The translations under genes were made by a program, and so were the position numbers. Below, in pieces: positions 50,244 to 60,579 of a stretch of DNA of 64,000 bases; positions within the stretch are counted from its first letter, which is position 1; each line of letters opens with the position of its first letter. The DNA is from Phycisphaerae bacterium (lineage in GTDB: Bacteria > Planctomycetota > Phycisphaerae > Tepidisphaerales > Tepidisphaeraceae): contig BPJO01000010.1 in the NCBI GenBank assembly GCA_026004655.1, forward strand, positions 1 to 64,000, written 5' to 3'. The notes under the pieces were generated by a model. That model saw only the letters and a program-made list of their open reading frames with translations, did no database searches and was not told the DNA's origin.

Positions 50244-50594
50244 ATGCCGACTTATGAATACGTTTGTGAATCGTGTGAACATGAGTTTGAGCAGTTTCAG
50301 TCCATTACCGCTGAACCGATTAAGTCCTGCCCGGAATGTCGGAAAAAGACGGTCCGTCGCAAAATAGGAACCGGGGCAGGTATTCTGTTCAGAGGTGGCG
50401 GTTTTTACGAGACGGATTATCGATCGAAGAGCTATACCGAAGCCGCAAAAAAAGAGGCCGAAGCTTCCAAATCGTCTGGCAACACCAAAACGGATAATGG
50501 ATCGCCCTCAAAAAGCGAATCCGCCGCCTCAACATCGTCTCAGACGTCAAAGGCTTCTTCGCCGAGCAAAGGTAAATCGAAGTCATCCGACTGA
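50244..50594 (+). CDS. FmdB-family zinc-ribbon protein with Ser/Lys-rich tail
   Basis: A 116-residue protein. MPTYEYVCESCEHEFEQFQSI and CPECRKKTVRRKIGTGAGILFRGGGFYETDYRS match the FmdB zinc ribbon (two CxxC). From about residue 65 the sequence is low-complexity Ser/Lys/Ala. Such proteins often follow grpE or are near ribosomal or chaperone genes. The function is unknown; a regulatory role has been suggested for the family. Confidence 0.82.
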   Translation: MPTYEYVCESCEHEFEQFQSITAEPIKSCPECRKKTVRRKIGTGAGILFRGGGFYETDYRSKSYTEAAKKEAEASKSSGNTKTDNGSPSKSESAASTSSQTSKASSPSKGKSKSSD

Positions 50595-50665
50595 TCTCTC
50601 GGTACTTTGAATCGGGAGACAACGGACTTTATGATCAGAAAAAAATCAAAGAAGGAAATCCAGCT

Positions 50666-51799
50666 ATGTCTTTGAATCGCCAGCAGATTTGTGAATTGGT
50701 CAGCAAGAAACTATCAGAGGCTTCGTCGAGAATCACGACAATCAAATCTCTGGTCGGTTTAGACGGTTTCGTGGACAATATCATCGCGGTCGTGGATAAG
50801 CGTCATGACGCGACGAATTATGAACCGGTCAGGACGATTGACGCTTTCGGAAAAAAGGTGCTGGCGGCAGCGGGTCAGTCTTCGAATTATGAACTGGTAA
50901 TCAGACAACAGAAGCTCGGCGGAAATGGCCCGATCATGGCTAACGCACTGGCTTCGTTCGGTATAAACGTCACATACGTGGGAAATCTCGGTTATCCCAC
51001 GATCCATCCGGTATTTGCAGATTTTGCCAAGAAAGCCAAGGTCATTTCGATCGCCGAGCCGGGATATACGGATGCGTTGGAGTTCGAAGACGGAAAGCTC
51101 ATGCTGGGCAAGCATCAATCGCTGGGGGATGTCAACTGGGATAACATTCTCAACCGGGTGGGCAAGGAATCCTTCAAACAGATGCTCTCAGAGGCCTCAT
51201 TGATCGGGATGGTCAATTGGACTATGTTGCCCCATATGTCACGCATCTGGGCCCGACTATTGGATGACGTGATCCCGAACTTCGAACGTCATTCTCGCAA
51301 ACTGTTTGTTGACCTGGCAGATCCCGAGAAACGCACCCACACGGACATTCTGGACGCGCTAAAACTATTGACCCGATTCCAAGATCAGGTGGACGTAATT
51401 TTGGGTCTGAATTTGAAGGAATCGATCGAGATCGCGGATGTTCTGGGGTTGCCGGGGCAGTCCGATCCCGAACCTTATATCGAATCCACCGCCCGGTCGA
51501 TCCGGGAAAAATTGAATATTTCCTGTGTGGTGATTCATCCTCGTCGTGGTGCCGCAGCAGCAACCCTCAACGACTCAGCGAGTTTTCAGGGTCCGTTTGT
51601 TCAACAACCTAAAATCAGCACCGGGGCAGGCGACCATTTCAATGCCGGTTTCTGCCTCGGACAAATCCTGGGCATGAGTGTTGTCGAAAGTCTCTGCTGT
51701 GGTGTAGCCACCAGCGGGTATTATGTTCGTTCTGCAGAAAGTCCGACCTTGTCCAAGTTAGCGGAGTTTGTTGCTCAACTTCCCCCGCCCCAAACCTAA
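50666..51799 (+). CDS. PfkB-family carbohydrate kinase
   Basis: A 377-residue ribokinase-like protein. The substrate motif is IRQQKLGGNGPIMANALASFGINVTYVG, and the ATP/catalytic-Asp motif is STGAGDHFNAGFCLGQILG. It lacks the FruK-like start of the other PfkB kinase in this window and is larger than most ribokinases (about 310). The sugar or nucleoside substrate is unknown. It is preceded by AGGAAATCC and follows the FmdB-like gene. Confidence 0.78.
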   Translation: MSLNRQQICELVSKKLSEASSRITTIKSLVGLDGFVDNIIAVVDKRHDATNYEPVRTIDAFGKKVLAAAGQSSNYELVIRQQKLGGNGPIMANALASFGINVTYVGNLGYPTIHPVFADFAKKAKVISIAEPGYTDALEFEDGKLMLGKHQSLGDVNWDNILNRVGKESFKQMLSEASLIGMVNWTMLPHMSRIWARLLDDVIPNFERHSRKLFVDLADPEKRTHTDILDALKLLTRFQDQVDVILGLNLKESIEIADVLGLPGQSDPEPYIESTARSIREKLNISCVVIHPRRGAAAATLNDSASFQGPFVQQPKISTGAGDHFNAGFCLGQILGMSVVESLCCGVATSGYYVRSAESPTLSKLAEFVAQLPPPQT

Positions 51800-51871
51800 A
51801 TCGAACAGTAATCGTCACCCACGCCCGTTCGGACAACAGGGTAAAATTCTACGCGTTAAGAAGGTTTTGGA

Positions 51872-51897
51872 CTATTCGATGTATAGGAGCAATCTAT
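51872..51897 (+). promoter_or_regulatory. OxyR-type operator upstream of katG
   Basis: The elements CTAT (51872-51875), ATAG (51883-51886) and CTAT (51894-51897) are each separated by exactly 7 bp, three of the four tetranucleotides of the OxyR consensus ATAG-N7-CTAT-N7-ATAG-N7-CTAT. The expected first ATAG position (51861-51864) reads AAGG. It is followed immediately by the -35 TTCACA. Confidence 0.65.
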
Positions 51898-51926
51898 TTC
51901 ACATTCGGATTTTCGATAGGTAAAAG
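51898..51926 (+). promoter_or_regulatory. Predicted katG promoter
   Basis: TTCACA (51898-51903), 17-bp spacer, TAAAAG (51921-51926). It abuts the OxyR-type operator, as expected for OxyR-activated promoters. The katG ATG is about 42 bp further on, after AAAAGGAG. Confidence 0.5.
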
Positions 51927-51931
51927 ATTAG

Positions 51932-54223
<2,292 letters not shown>

Positions 54224-54422
54224 TTGAATCGTTGAAAAACGTTCCCTCAGGTCCGGACGTTGTAGGTAGCAGCGTAAATCGGGTATGAGATCAATCGTCT
54301 TCCTCGTCGTGATTGAAAAAATCAATCACTTGGACAATCTTCGTCTGTGCAAACGGTCCTATAGACGGGATTTGTACGGGTTAGATGACCGTCGGTAGTA
54401 TAGAAGGGATATTGTGAAGGAC

Positions 54423-54450
54423 TTGATAAAAATGGGGGAGGCATTATATT
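54423..54450 (+). promoter_or_regulatory. Predicted promoter of the rpsP operon
   Basis: TTGATA (54423-54428) and TATATT (54445-54450) with 16-bp spacing, 40 bp before the rpsP ATG. Both hexamers match four to five of six consensus bases. A GTGATTG/CAATCAC stem (54309-54329) lies upstream in the 267-bp interval after katG, without a T-run. Confidence 0.55.
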
Positions 54451-54490
54451 ACCAGATTCTCATTAATTTGGACTGACTGGAGCAAAGAAC

Positions 54491-54805
54491 ATGGCAGTGA
54501 AGTTACGATTCAAGCGAATGGGTCGTTCACATCAGGCGTTTTTCCGTCTGAATGCGGTCGATGCGCGTTCGCCCCGTGATGGCCGGGTGATCGAGCAGCT
54601 CGGTTCGTATGATCCGTGTGCAAAAGATCAAAGCAAGCAGTTTCAGGTTGATCTTGAACGATGTAAATACTGGTTAGACCAAGGCGCGATTCCGTCCGAA
54701 ACGGTCAGCAGCCTATTGAAGAAGTCCGGTCTGGAGCACAAACAGCTTCGTCTTCCTAAGCCGGGTAAGCCCAAACCCCAAGTTGAAGAAGCAAAATCTG
54801 AATAA
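54491..54805 (+). CDS. rpsP: 30S ribosomal protein S16
   Basis: A 104-residue protein: MAVKLRFKRMGRSHQAFFRLNAVDARSPRDGRVIEQLGSYDP, then a basic/Pro-rich tail. It matches S16 in length and core sequence, and it is a small-subunit assembly protein. GGAGC ribosome-binding site. It heads rpsP-trmD-rplS. Confidence 0.96.
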   Translation: MAVKLRFKRMGRSHQAFFRLNAVDARSPRDGRVIEQLGSYDPCAKDQSKQFQVDLERCKYWLDQGAIPSETVSSLLKKSGLEHKQLRLPKPGKPKPQVEEAKSE

Positions 54806-54869
54806 TTCTGAGTAAATTCTCAAGGGTGTCCGGCAAAAACGAGCTTGGGAAGATGTTTTCCGGAGTAAT

Positions 54870-55571
54870 ATGGCCTTGCGGATCGACATCCTAAGCCTGT
54901 TTCCGGAAATGTTCGATGCCGTTCTGGGTGTCAGCATTCCCAAACGGGCGGTCGCGAAAGGATTGGTCAGTTTTCATCATACCAACATTCGGGATTTTGC
55001 AGTTGACAAGCATCGTTCGGTCGACGACCGACCGTTTGGTGGGGGCCCAGGAATGGTCATGATGTGTCCGACGGTGTTTGACGCCGTAGAGCACGCAGAG
55101 GCCCAAGATCCACGACCTGCCACTCGCGTGCTTTTGACCCCCCAGGGACGGGTCTTGGATCAGTCCCTTTGCCAAAGTTTGGCCCGGGAAGACCGATTAT
55201 TGTTAATCGCGGGTCATTATGAAGGGTTTGATGAGCGGATTGTTGAAGGGTTGCAACCGCTTGAAGTGAGTATCGGGGATTACATCCTGTCCGGTGGTGA
55301 GCTGGCAGCGATGGTTTTAATTGATGCAGTGGTTCGATTGCTTCCAGGTGTTCTGGGAGCCGAATCAGGCGCCTGGGATGAGAGTTTTGCCGACGGATTA
55401 CTGGAATATCCCCAGTACACCCGTCCAAGAGAGTTTCGGGGCATGAAGGTTCCTGAAGTTCTCTTTTGTGGAGATCATGCCCGGATTGCACGTTGGCGGT
55501 CCGAGCAACGAAAATATCAGACCCAGAAGAAGCGGCCTGATCTATGGGAAAAATACCTGAAAAAAAGTTAA
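54870..55571 (+). CDS. trmD: tRNA (guanine37-N1)-methyltransferase
   Basis: A 233-residue SPOUT-class methyltransferase. MALRIDILSLFPEMFDAVLGVSIPKRAV opens, DDRPFGGGPGMVMMCPTVFDAV and GHYEGFDERI follow. The trefoil-knot SAM site is SIGDYILSGGELAAMVLIDAVVRLLPGVLG, then the catalytic-Asp region ESFADGLLEYPQYTRP. It makes m1G37 on tRNAs reading CUN/CCN/CGG codons. Confidence 0.96.
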   Translation: MALRIDILSLFPEMFDAVLGVSIPKRAVAKGLVSFHHTNIRDFAVDKHRSVDDRPFGGGPGMVMMCPTVFDAVEHAEAQDPRPATRVLLTPQGRVLDQSLCQSLAREDRLLLIAGHYEGFDERIVEGLQPLEVSIGDYILSGGELAAMVLIDAVVRLLPGVLGAESGAWDESFADGLLEYPQYTRPREFRGMKVPEVLFCGDHARIARWRSEQRKYQTQKKRPDLWEKYLKKS

Positions 55572-55611
55572 TACCATGGTAAACTCATGGTTCTGAAAGC
55601 TTGGAGACCGT

Positions 55612-56004
55612 ATGCGAAACAAATTAATCGACCTGGCTGAACAATCGAGCCTTAAAACTGACGTGCCCCTCATCCGACAGGGGGATACCGTGGATGTGCA
55701 TTGTCGTATCGTTGAAGGGGATAAAGAGCGTATTCAGATCTTCAACGGAACGGTCATTATGATCAAGGGGAGAGGCATCAACCGCACCTTCACGGTCCGA
55801 CGAATCGTGGCCAATGAAGGTGTCGAACGAATTTTCCCGATCCATTCCCCCATGATCGAAAAAATCGTGGTCAAACGTTCCGGCGAAACCCGACGTGCCA
55901 AGCTCTTTTACCTGCGGAATCGTGTCGGAAAAGCTACCCGCCTTCAGGACAAAAAAGTCCGAAAATCCCAGGAAACACGCGAGCCGGCTTTGGCAGAGGC
56001 CTGA
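55612..56004 (+). CDS. rplS: 50S ribosomal protein L19
   Basis: A 130-residue protein. The L19 core is GDTVDVHCRIVEGDKERIQIFNGTVIMIKGRGINRTFTVRRI and GVERIFPIHSPMIEKIVVKRSGETRRAKLFYLRNRVGKATRL. A Lys/Arg/Glu-rich tail follows. It is located at the subunit interface. Third gene of rpsP-trmD-rplS, followed by a terminator. Confidence 0.96.
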   Translation: MRNKLIDLAEQSSLKTDVPLIRQGDTVDVHCRIVEGDKERIQIFNGTVIMIKGRGINRTFTVRRIVANEGVERIFPIHSPMIEKIVVKRSGETRRAKLFYLRNRVGKATRLQDKKVRKSQETREPALAEA

Positions 56005-56030
56005 AAAACCTCGGGTCGAAAAATATATCA

Positions 56031-56070
56031 AAAGGCACGGAGCAGAACCCCGGTTTTTCTTCGTGCCTTT
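56031..56070 (+). terminator. Hairpin terminator after rplS
   Basis: AAAGGCACGGAG (56031-56042) pairs with CTTCGTGCCTTT (56059-56070) with one G-U pair. The outer arm is A/T-rich. The core GGCACGGAG is the same as in the hairpin after groEL2. Confidence 0.65.
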
Positions 56071-56107
56071 GGCTTGTGTTCCCAGAGGAATCCGGGCATA
56101 AGATAAG

Positions 56108-56518
56108 ATGATGTTTCAGGCTCTGTTGAAAAGGCTGCTCGGTGAATCAGGATCTTCCCTTTCAGATCCCCTCGGCGAAAGGGGCGAAAACGTCGCAGCC
56201 AAGTTTCTTACCTCCCAAGGTTACCGTATCCTCCAACGCAATTACACCACCAAAGCGGGTGAGATCGACATTGTCGCCCGAGACGGAAAAGTCCTGGTGT
56301 TTGTTGAAGTGAAAACTCGTACAGATCCGAACCCTCGCCCGGAGGATCAGGTCAACCTCGAAAAGCAACACCAGATCACCAAAGCTGCTCGTACCTTTTT
56401 ATCCCGGTTCGGACACCCTCAACCCCCGGCTAGGTTCGATGTCATAGCCATCGTCTGGCCTGAAGGAAGAGAACCTGCCATCCAACATTACAAAAACGCC
56501 TTCGAAGCCACCTTTTGA
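56108..56518 (+). CDS. UPF0102/YraN-family putative nuclease
   Basis: A 136-residue protein. The PD-(D/E)xK nuclease-like core is [49 protein letters not shown], with the GEIDIVA Glu-Asp and the EVK triad. YraN proteins are widespread and of unclear substrate, linked to DNA or RNA processing in some species. It is a common neighbour of the rpsP-rplS group. An ATG one codon later is an equally possible start. Confidence 0.85.
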   Translation: MMFQALLKRLLGESGSSLSDPLGERGENVAAKFLTSQGYRILQRNYTTKAGEIDIVARDGKVLVFVEVKTRTDPNPRPEDQVNLEKQHQITKAARTFLSRFGHPQPPARFDVIAIVWPEGREPAIQHYKNAFEATF

Positions 56519-56563
56519 TCCATTGGATGGATTTTGGACTCGCCCTTGTATTAAAGAATATCC

Positions 56564-57328
56564 ATGATCGATTCTCACTGTCATTTGACCGATCCCCGAT
56601 TGCTGGAACAGATTGACACGGTTTTAGACCGTGCTTTACAGGCCGGGGTTGAACTGATCACCACGATTGCGACGGACCCTCAAGACGCGCGCTTGGCGAT
56701 TGAGCTGTGTCACAAGTACCCCGATCGAATTCGTTGTGCCATCGGAATACACCCCAATGAGTCCGACAAATATTCCCCGGAAAGTATCGATCCGTTAAAG
56801 GAAATGGCGACGGATTCGTCGGTCATAGCTGTCGGTGAAACGGGATTGGATTATTATTGGGATACGGTTGATCGACGACAACAACACCGCATGTTTGAGG
56901 CCCAGTTACAATTAGCCCAGGAACTTCATAAGCCCGTTGTCATCCATTCAAGGCAAGCCATCACCGATACACTGGCGGTTTTAAAATATTATCCGGAAAT
57001 CCGATGTGTTTTTCACTGTTTCACCGGATCCATGTCCGAAGCAGACCAAATCATCGAGTCGGGATACTTTTTAGGTTTTACGGGACCGGTCACGTTCAAG
57101 AAAAATGACGCACTTCGCGAGGTGCTTAGAAAAGTACCCGAGGATCGAATTTTGATTGAAACCGACGGCCCGTATCTTTCTCCCGAACCGGTACGCGGAA
57201 AAAAGGTCTGCGAACCGGCTTTTGTTCAGTATGTGTTATCCACGGTCGCTAAGGTCAAGGATTTGACTCTGGATCAGGCTGATCGGTTGACATCTACCAA
57301 CACCCGGCGGTTTTACTGGATTGAATAA
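56564..57328 (+). CDS. tatD: TatD-family metal-dependent DNase
   Basis: A 254-residue amidohydrolase-fold protein: MIDSHCHLTDPRL (HxH), AIGIHPNE, AVGETGLDYYW (Glu), VIHSRQAITDT (His), VFHCFTGS (His) and LIETDGPYLSPEPVRGK (Asp). These supply all metal ligands. TatD proteins are 3'-5' exonucleases or quality-control deacylases of D-aminoacyl-tRNA, so the substrate is not certain. Starts 45 bp after yraN. Confidence 0.9.
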   Translation: MIDSHCHLTDPRLLEQIDTVLDRALQAGVELITTIATDPQDARLAIELCHKYPDRIRCAIGIHPNESDKYSPESIDPLKEMATDSSVIAVGETGLDYYWDTVDRRQQHRMFEAQLQLAQELHKPVVIHSRQAITDTLAVLKYYPEIRCVFHCFTGSMSEADQIIESGYFLGFTGPVTFKKNDALREVLRKVPEDRILIETDGPYLSPEPVRGKKVCEPAFVQYVLSTVAKVKDLTLDQADRLTSTNTRRFYWIE

Positions 57329-57481
57329 GCTCGGTGGATCATCAATCGCGCAACACCTGCATCAGGCAAAATAATTTTTTTGGGGTGGTTTTTGATCCAA
57401 AATCAGGCATTTGGACTGATCTTCTGTGACAAATGCGCACCACCAACAGAGAATACGGAGGCCATTTTGACAAATAACCGA

Positions 57482-57526
57482 GGTTCTTGAACCGTGAGTT
57501 GACGCGCACAAGCAGGGACGTACATT
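57482..57526 (+). promoter_or_regulatory. Palindrome and promoter upstream of the second Rrf2 gene
   Basis: GGTTC (57482-57486) and GAACC (57489-57493), spaced by TT, form a 12-bp palindrome. It sits 5 bp upstream of TTGACG (57499-57504), which has a 16-bp spacer to TACATT (57521-57526). The ATG of the Rrf2 gene is at 57559. The arrangement suits an autoregulatory operator. Confidence 0.5.
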
Positions 57527-57558
57527 TTCGATATTACCTATCAAAAAGTAGGGAGATC

Positions 57559-57996
57559 ATGCGGTTGTCAAAACGAACGGAATACGGATTACGGGCGATT
57601 GTTCAGTTAGCCAAGCTTTGGCCGACCCAGTACATCCAGTCAAGGGATCTGTCGGATCAAGAAAATCTTCCGAACAAGTTTCTAGAGTCCATTTTGCTTG
57701 CGTTGAAACGAGGGGGTTTTTTGGAAAGTAAGGTAGGAAGCGGTGGGGGATATCGTCTTAGCCGTGCACCCCGTGAGATCATGGTCGGAGATGTCATCAG
57801 ACGACTCGAAGGACGACTCAGTGCCCGTGACCAGGAATCTCCGCGTGAAACCGCAGCCGGAGAAGTGGCAGTCCATCTTATTAATCAGAAACTCACACAG
57901 GCGACCGACAAGGTGCTCGACAGTATCACACTCGAAGAATTGCTCGACGAGGTCAACAAAACCACCGGTGGACACCAAGAAATGTATTATATCTGA
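57559..57996 (+). CDS. Rrf2-family transcription regulator without cluster cysteines
   Basis: A 145-residue winged-helix protein: MRLSKRTEYGLRAIVQLAKLW, LPNKFLESILLALKRGGFLESKVGSGGGYRLSR. The region where IscR and related members have three cysteines reads SARDQESPRETAAGE and has none, so it cannot bind a cluster in that way. It may resemble CymR-type regulators. The ATG at 57559 has GGGAG upstream; the longer frame from 57487 is disfavoured. Next is dus. Confidence 0.83.
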   Translation: MRLSKRTEYGLRAIVQLAKLWPTQYIQSRDLSDQENLPNKFLESILLALKRGGFLESKVGSGGGYRLSRAPREIMVGDVIRRLEGRLSARDQESPRETAAGEVAVHLINQKLTQATDKVLDSITLEELLDEVNKTTGGHQEMYYI

Positions 57997-58020
57997 TGTC
58001 CGATGGAGGGGGGATGTGTC

Positions 58021-59076
58021 ATGCGTATTGGAATCATCGAATTGAATGCCCCTTTTTGCCAGGCCGGACTCGCCGGTTACAGCGATCGGGCAATGAGGCT
58101 GGTCGCAAGACGACGCGGATGCCCTTATGCCGTTACCGAAGCTCTTTTGGATGTGATTCTTCTTTCAGGAGGACAAGGACTTAAAAAATCAATCGACATC
58201 AATGACGAGGATCACCCCGTAGCCGGTCAAATCATCGGTAGCGAACCACAGACGATGTCGCGCGCTGCCCGGATCTTAGAACAACATGGGTATGATGTCA
58301 TTGACCTTAATTTTGCCTGTCCGGTCAAGAAGATCAAGAACAAAGCCCGAGGCGGACACATGCTACGAGACGTGGAGCGAGGCATCGCCATCATGCGTGC
58401 CGTTCGTTCGGTTCTTAAACCTCAAACACCGATCACGTTAAGTCTTCGAAGATCTTTCGATGATTCGTCAGAATCCCGGGACATGCTTTATCAGATTCTC
58501 GATGAAGCCTGGCAACTCGGATTTTCGGCTGCCCGAGTGCATGGTCGAACTGTCGAACAGAAATACACCGGTCAAGCCGACTGGAGTTCGCTGATCGGAT
58601 TAAAACGCCAATACCCCGATCGAATCATTCTGGGAAGCGGTGACGTTTTTAATGCCGAGGATGCGGTACGAATGAAACGACAAACAGGGGTTGATCTGGT
58701 CTGGATTGCCCGAGGGGCTATCGGAAATCCCTGGATTTTCCGTGACGCCATACGATTGATGCAGGGAAAAACCATTCAACCCCCGACGGTTCACGAACAA
58801 CGAGATGCCCTAGTCGAACATTTTGACCTAGCGATGCAAATTCACGGCGAATCCATAGCCGGTCGAAGAATGCGCAAGATGGGAATCAAGTATGCAAGAT
58901 TTCACCCTCATGCTGCGGAAGTCAAAAAGGATTTTATTCAAGTCAGTAGCCTGACCGACTGGACATCGGTTTTGCAACGTTGGTATGACACCGACGCGCC
59001 AGGTGTTTGGCCTGCCCCGGATGCTGCGGATGAAACACGAGAAGATTCAGCGTGCGCGATCCCGGAACCTTCTTAA
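58021..59076 (+). CDS. dus: tRNA-dihydrouridine synthase
   Basis: A 351-residue flavoenzyme of the TIM-barrel Dus family. LNAPFCQAGLAGYSDRAMRLVARRRGC (FMN), GQIIGSEPQTMSRAARIL, DLNFACPVKKIKNKARGGHMLRD with the catalytic Cys in NFACP, VHGRTVEQKYTGQADW, and LVWIARGAIGNPWIF. It reduces uridines in tRNA to dihydrouridine with NADPH. The ATG at 58021, after GGAGGGGGG, is preferred. Starts 25 bp after the Rrf2 gene. Confidence 0.9.
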   Translation: MRIGIIELNAPFCQAGLAGYSDRAMRLVARRRGCPYAVTEALLDVILLSGGQGLKKSIDINDEDHPVAGQIIGSEPQTMSRAARILEQHGYDVIDLNFACPVKKIKNKARGGHMLRDVERGIAIMRAVRSVLKPQTPITLSLRRSFDDSSESRDMLYQILDEAWQLGFSAARVHGRTVEQKYTGQADWSSLIGLKRQYPDRIILGSGDVFNAEDAVRMKRQTGVDLVWIARGAIGNPWIFRDAIRLMQGKTIQPPTVHEQRDALVEHFDLAMQIHGESIAGRRMRKMGIKYARFHPHAAEVKKDFIQVSSLTDWTSVLQRWYDTDAPGVWPAPDAADETREDSACAIPEPS

Positions 59077-59135
59077 TCACTTACCGGAAGACAAGTCTTG
59101 CAGTTCTCCGGAAAATGTAAACGACCGGAACGCGA

Positions 59136-59495
59136 TCAAACGTCGGACTTGGCAATAAGCCGGTCCTTCAACTTCCGAAGTATTTCGGTGTACTCAGACA
59201 AGGACAAAATCGAATGCGGCTTGACCAGGATGACCACGTCATAGGGTCTAGGCCAATCCGCAACCAACGCCCGAAATGCTTCGCGGATCAGTCGTTTGAT
59301 TCGATTGCGTTTGACAGCATTTCCGATCGGTCGTCCGATCGATATTCCGAGTCGCGACTTTTGTACACCGGGATCGGAAACCGGTGCGATCGCCATACCG
59401 ATCGGTCCTGACCAGGCGCGTAGATGATAATCCAGAACTTTTTTGAAAGTCCCATATCCCCCCAGGCGTGATTGAGACCGGCGGGTGTGACGCAT
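59136..59495 (-). CDS. rnpA: Ribonuclease P protein component
   Basis: A 119-residue basic protein with the RnpA signature NAVKRNRIKRLIREAFRAL (about residues 58-76), VSIGRPIG-like approach and an N-terminal RSQSRLGGYGTFKKVLDYHLR. It binds the RNase P RNA and tRNA leaders. It follows trxB on the minus strand by 24 bp and has no rpmH beside it. The RNase P RNA gene was not found in the window. Confidence 0.9.
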   Translation of the reverse strand: MRHTRRSQSRLGGYGTFKKVLDYHLRAWSGPIGMAIAPVSDPGVQKSRLGISIGRPIGNAVKRNRIKRLIREAFRALVADWPRPYDVVILVKPHSILSLSEYTEILRKLKDRLIAKSDV

Positions 59496-59519
59496 ACAGG
59501 TTGTTGACCCTTGGAAAAT

Positions 59520-60509
59520 TCAGTGAATGCCTTGTTCGCCCAACCATCGTTCGGCATCGATGGCGGCTTTGCAGCCCATTCCTGCAGCACTGATGGCCTG
59601 TCGATAAATCGAATCCGATACGTCCCCAGCTGCAAAGACACCATCAATATTCGTATATGTTCTAAAACCGTCTTTCAGTCGAATGTAACCGACCTCGTCC
59701 AGTTCCAAACCCGTTCCACGCAGAAAATGCGTGTTAGGAGTATGACCGATGGCTACAAATAATCCCTTGACAGGTAAATTGGATTTCTCACCCGTTTTCA
59801 CGTTCCGAAGTATCAGAGATTCCAGATGCGATTGTCCGATGACATCTTCGACCACGGTGTCCCAGATGACCTTGGCTTTGGGATTTTCGAGAATCCGTTT
59901 TTGCATGGCTTTACTGGCCCGGAAAGCATCACGTCGATGAATGACGTAAACGGTCGAGGCAAACTTGGTGAGGTAAGAGGCTTCTTCCATCGCAGTATCA
60001 CCACCACCGACGACGGCAACGGGTTGATTTCGGAAGATGGGCAACGCACCATCACAAACAGCGCAGGCGCTGACCCCGCCTCCGGTCTGAGCAAGCCTCA
60101 TTTCGTTGGGTAAACCCAACCAGTTCGCGCTAGCACCGGTGGCGATGATGACCGCTTGGGCTTCAATGACGGTCTGATCGCTGGTGGTCAGTCGGAAAGG
60201 TCGTTTCGAAAAATCACAGGCCACGATATCCTGCGTTTCAACCCGTGTACCGAACCGGACGGCCTGGTCCTTGAACAGTTGCATCATCTCAGGACCCGAT
60301 ACACCCTTCGGAAACCCGGGGTAATTCTCGACTTCGGTGGTCAACATCAGTTGTCCACCGGGCAATTGGATAGAAGGGGTCTGTTTAGGCACACCTTCGT
60401 AAACGACGGGGTTCAGATTGGCTCGGGCTGCATAAATAGCAGCGGTCCACCCGGCCGGTCCAGATCCGATGATGACGAGTGTTTCTTTCATGGTTGGCTT
60501 ATTCATCAT
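59520..60509 (-). CDS. trxB: Thioredoxin reductase
   Basis: A 329-residue flavoprotein. FAD motif IIGSGPAGWTAAIYAARANL, the redox-active CAVC in SACAVCDGALPIF, NADPH motif VVGGGDTAMEEASYLTKFAS, and the FAD-ending YTNIDGVFAAGDVSDSIYRQAI. It reduces thioredoxin with NADPH. The methionine at residue 7 (MKETLVII) is a possible alternative start. It lies upstream of rnpA on the same strand. Confidence 0.95.
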   Translation of the reverse strand: MMNKPTMKETLVIIGSGPAGWTAAIYAARANLNPVVYEGVPKQTPSIQLPGGQLMLTTEVENYPGFPKGVSGPEMMQLFKDQAVRFGTRVETQDIVACDFSKRPFRLTTSDQTVIEAQAVIIATGASANWLGLPNEMRLAQTGGGVSACAVCDGALPIFRNQPVAVVGGGDTAMEEASYLTKFASTVYVIHRRDAFRASKAMQKRILENPKAKVIWDTVVEDVIGQSHLESLILRNVKTGEKSNLPVKGLFVAIGHTPNTHFLRGTGLELDEVGYIRLKDGFRTYTNIDGVFAAGDVSDSIYRQAISAAGMGCKAAIDAERWLGEQGIH

Positions 60510-60530
60510 AGACTAAAGTGGTCTAAGATT

Positions 60531-60553
60531 CATCCTTGGCAACCACAAGGATG
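60531..60553. repeat. 8-bp inverted repeat between divergent trxB and mgtE
   Basis: CATCCTTG (60531-60538) and CAAGGATG (60546-60553) with the 7-base spacer GCAACCA. It sits centrally in the 70-bp interval between the two starts, a good position for an operator acting on both. The stem could also form an RNA hairpin. Confidence 0.45.
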
Positions 60554-60579
60554 GATTCTTTGATCATACGGTTGTTAGG

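Noticed and set aside
60510..60579. M-box magnesium riboswitch ahead of mgtE
   Set aside because: The leader is at most about 70 bp, too short for an M-box, and it contains only one small inverted repeat.
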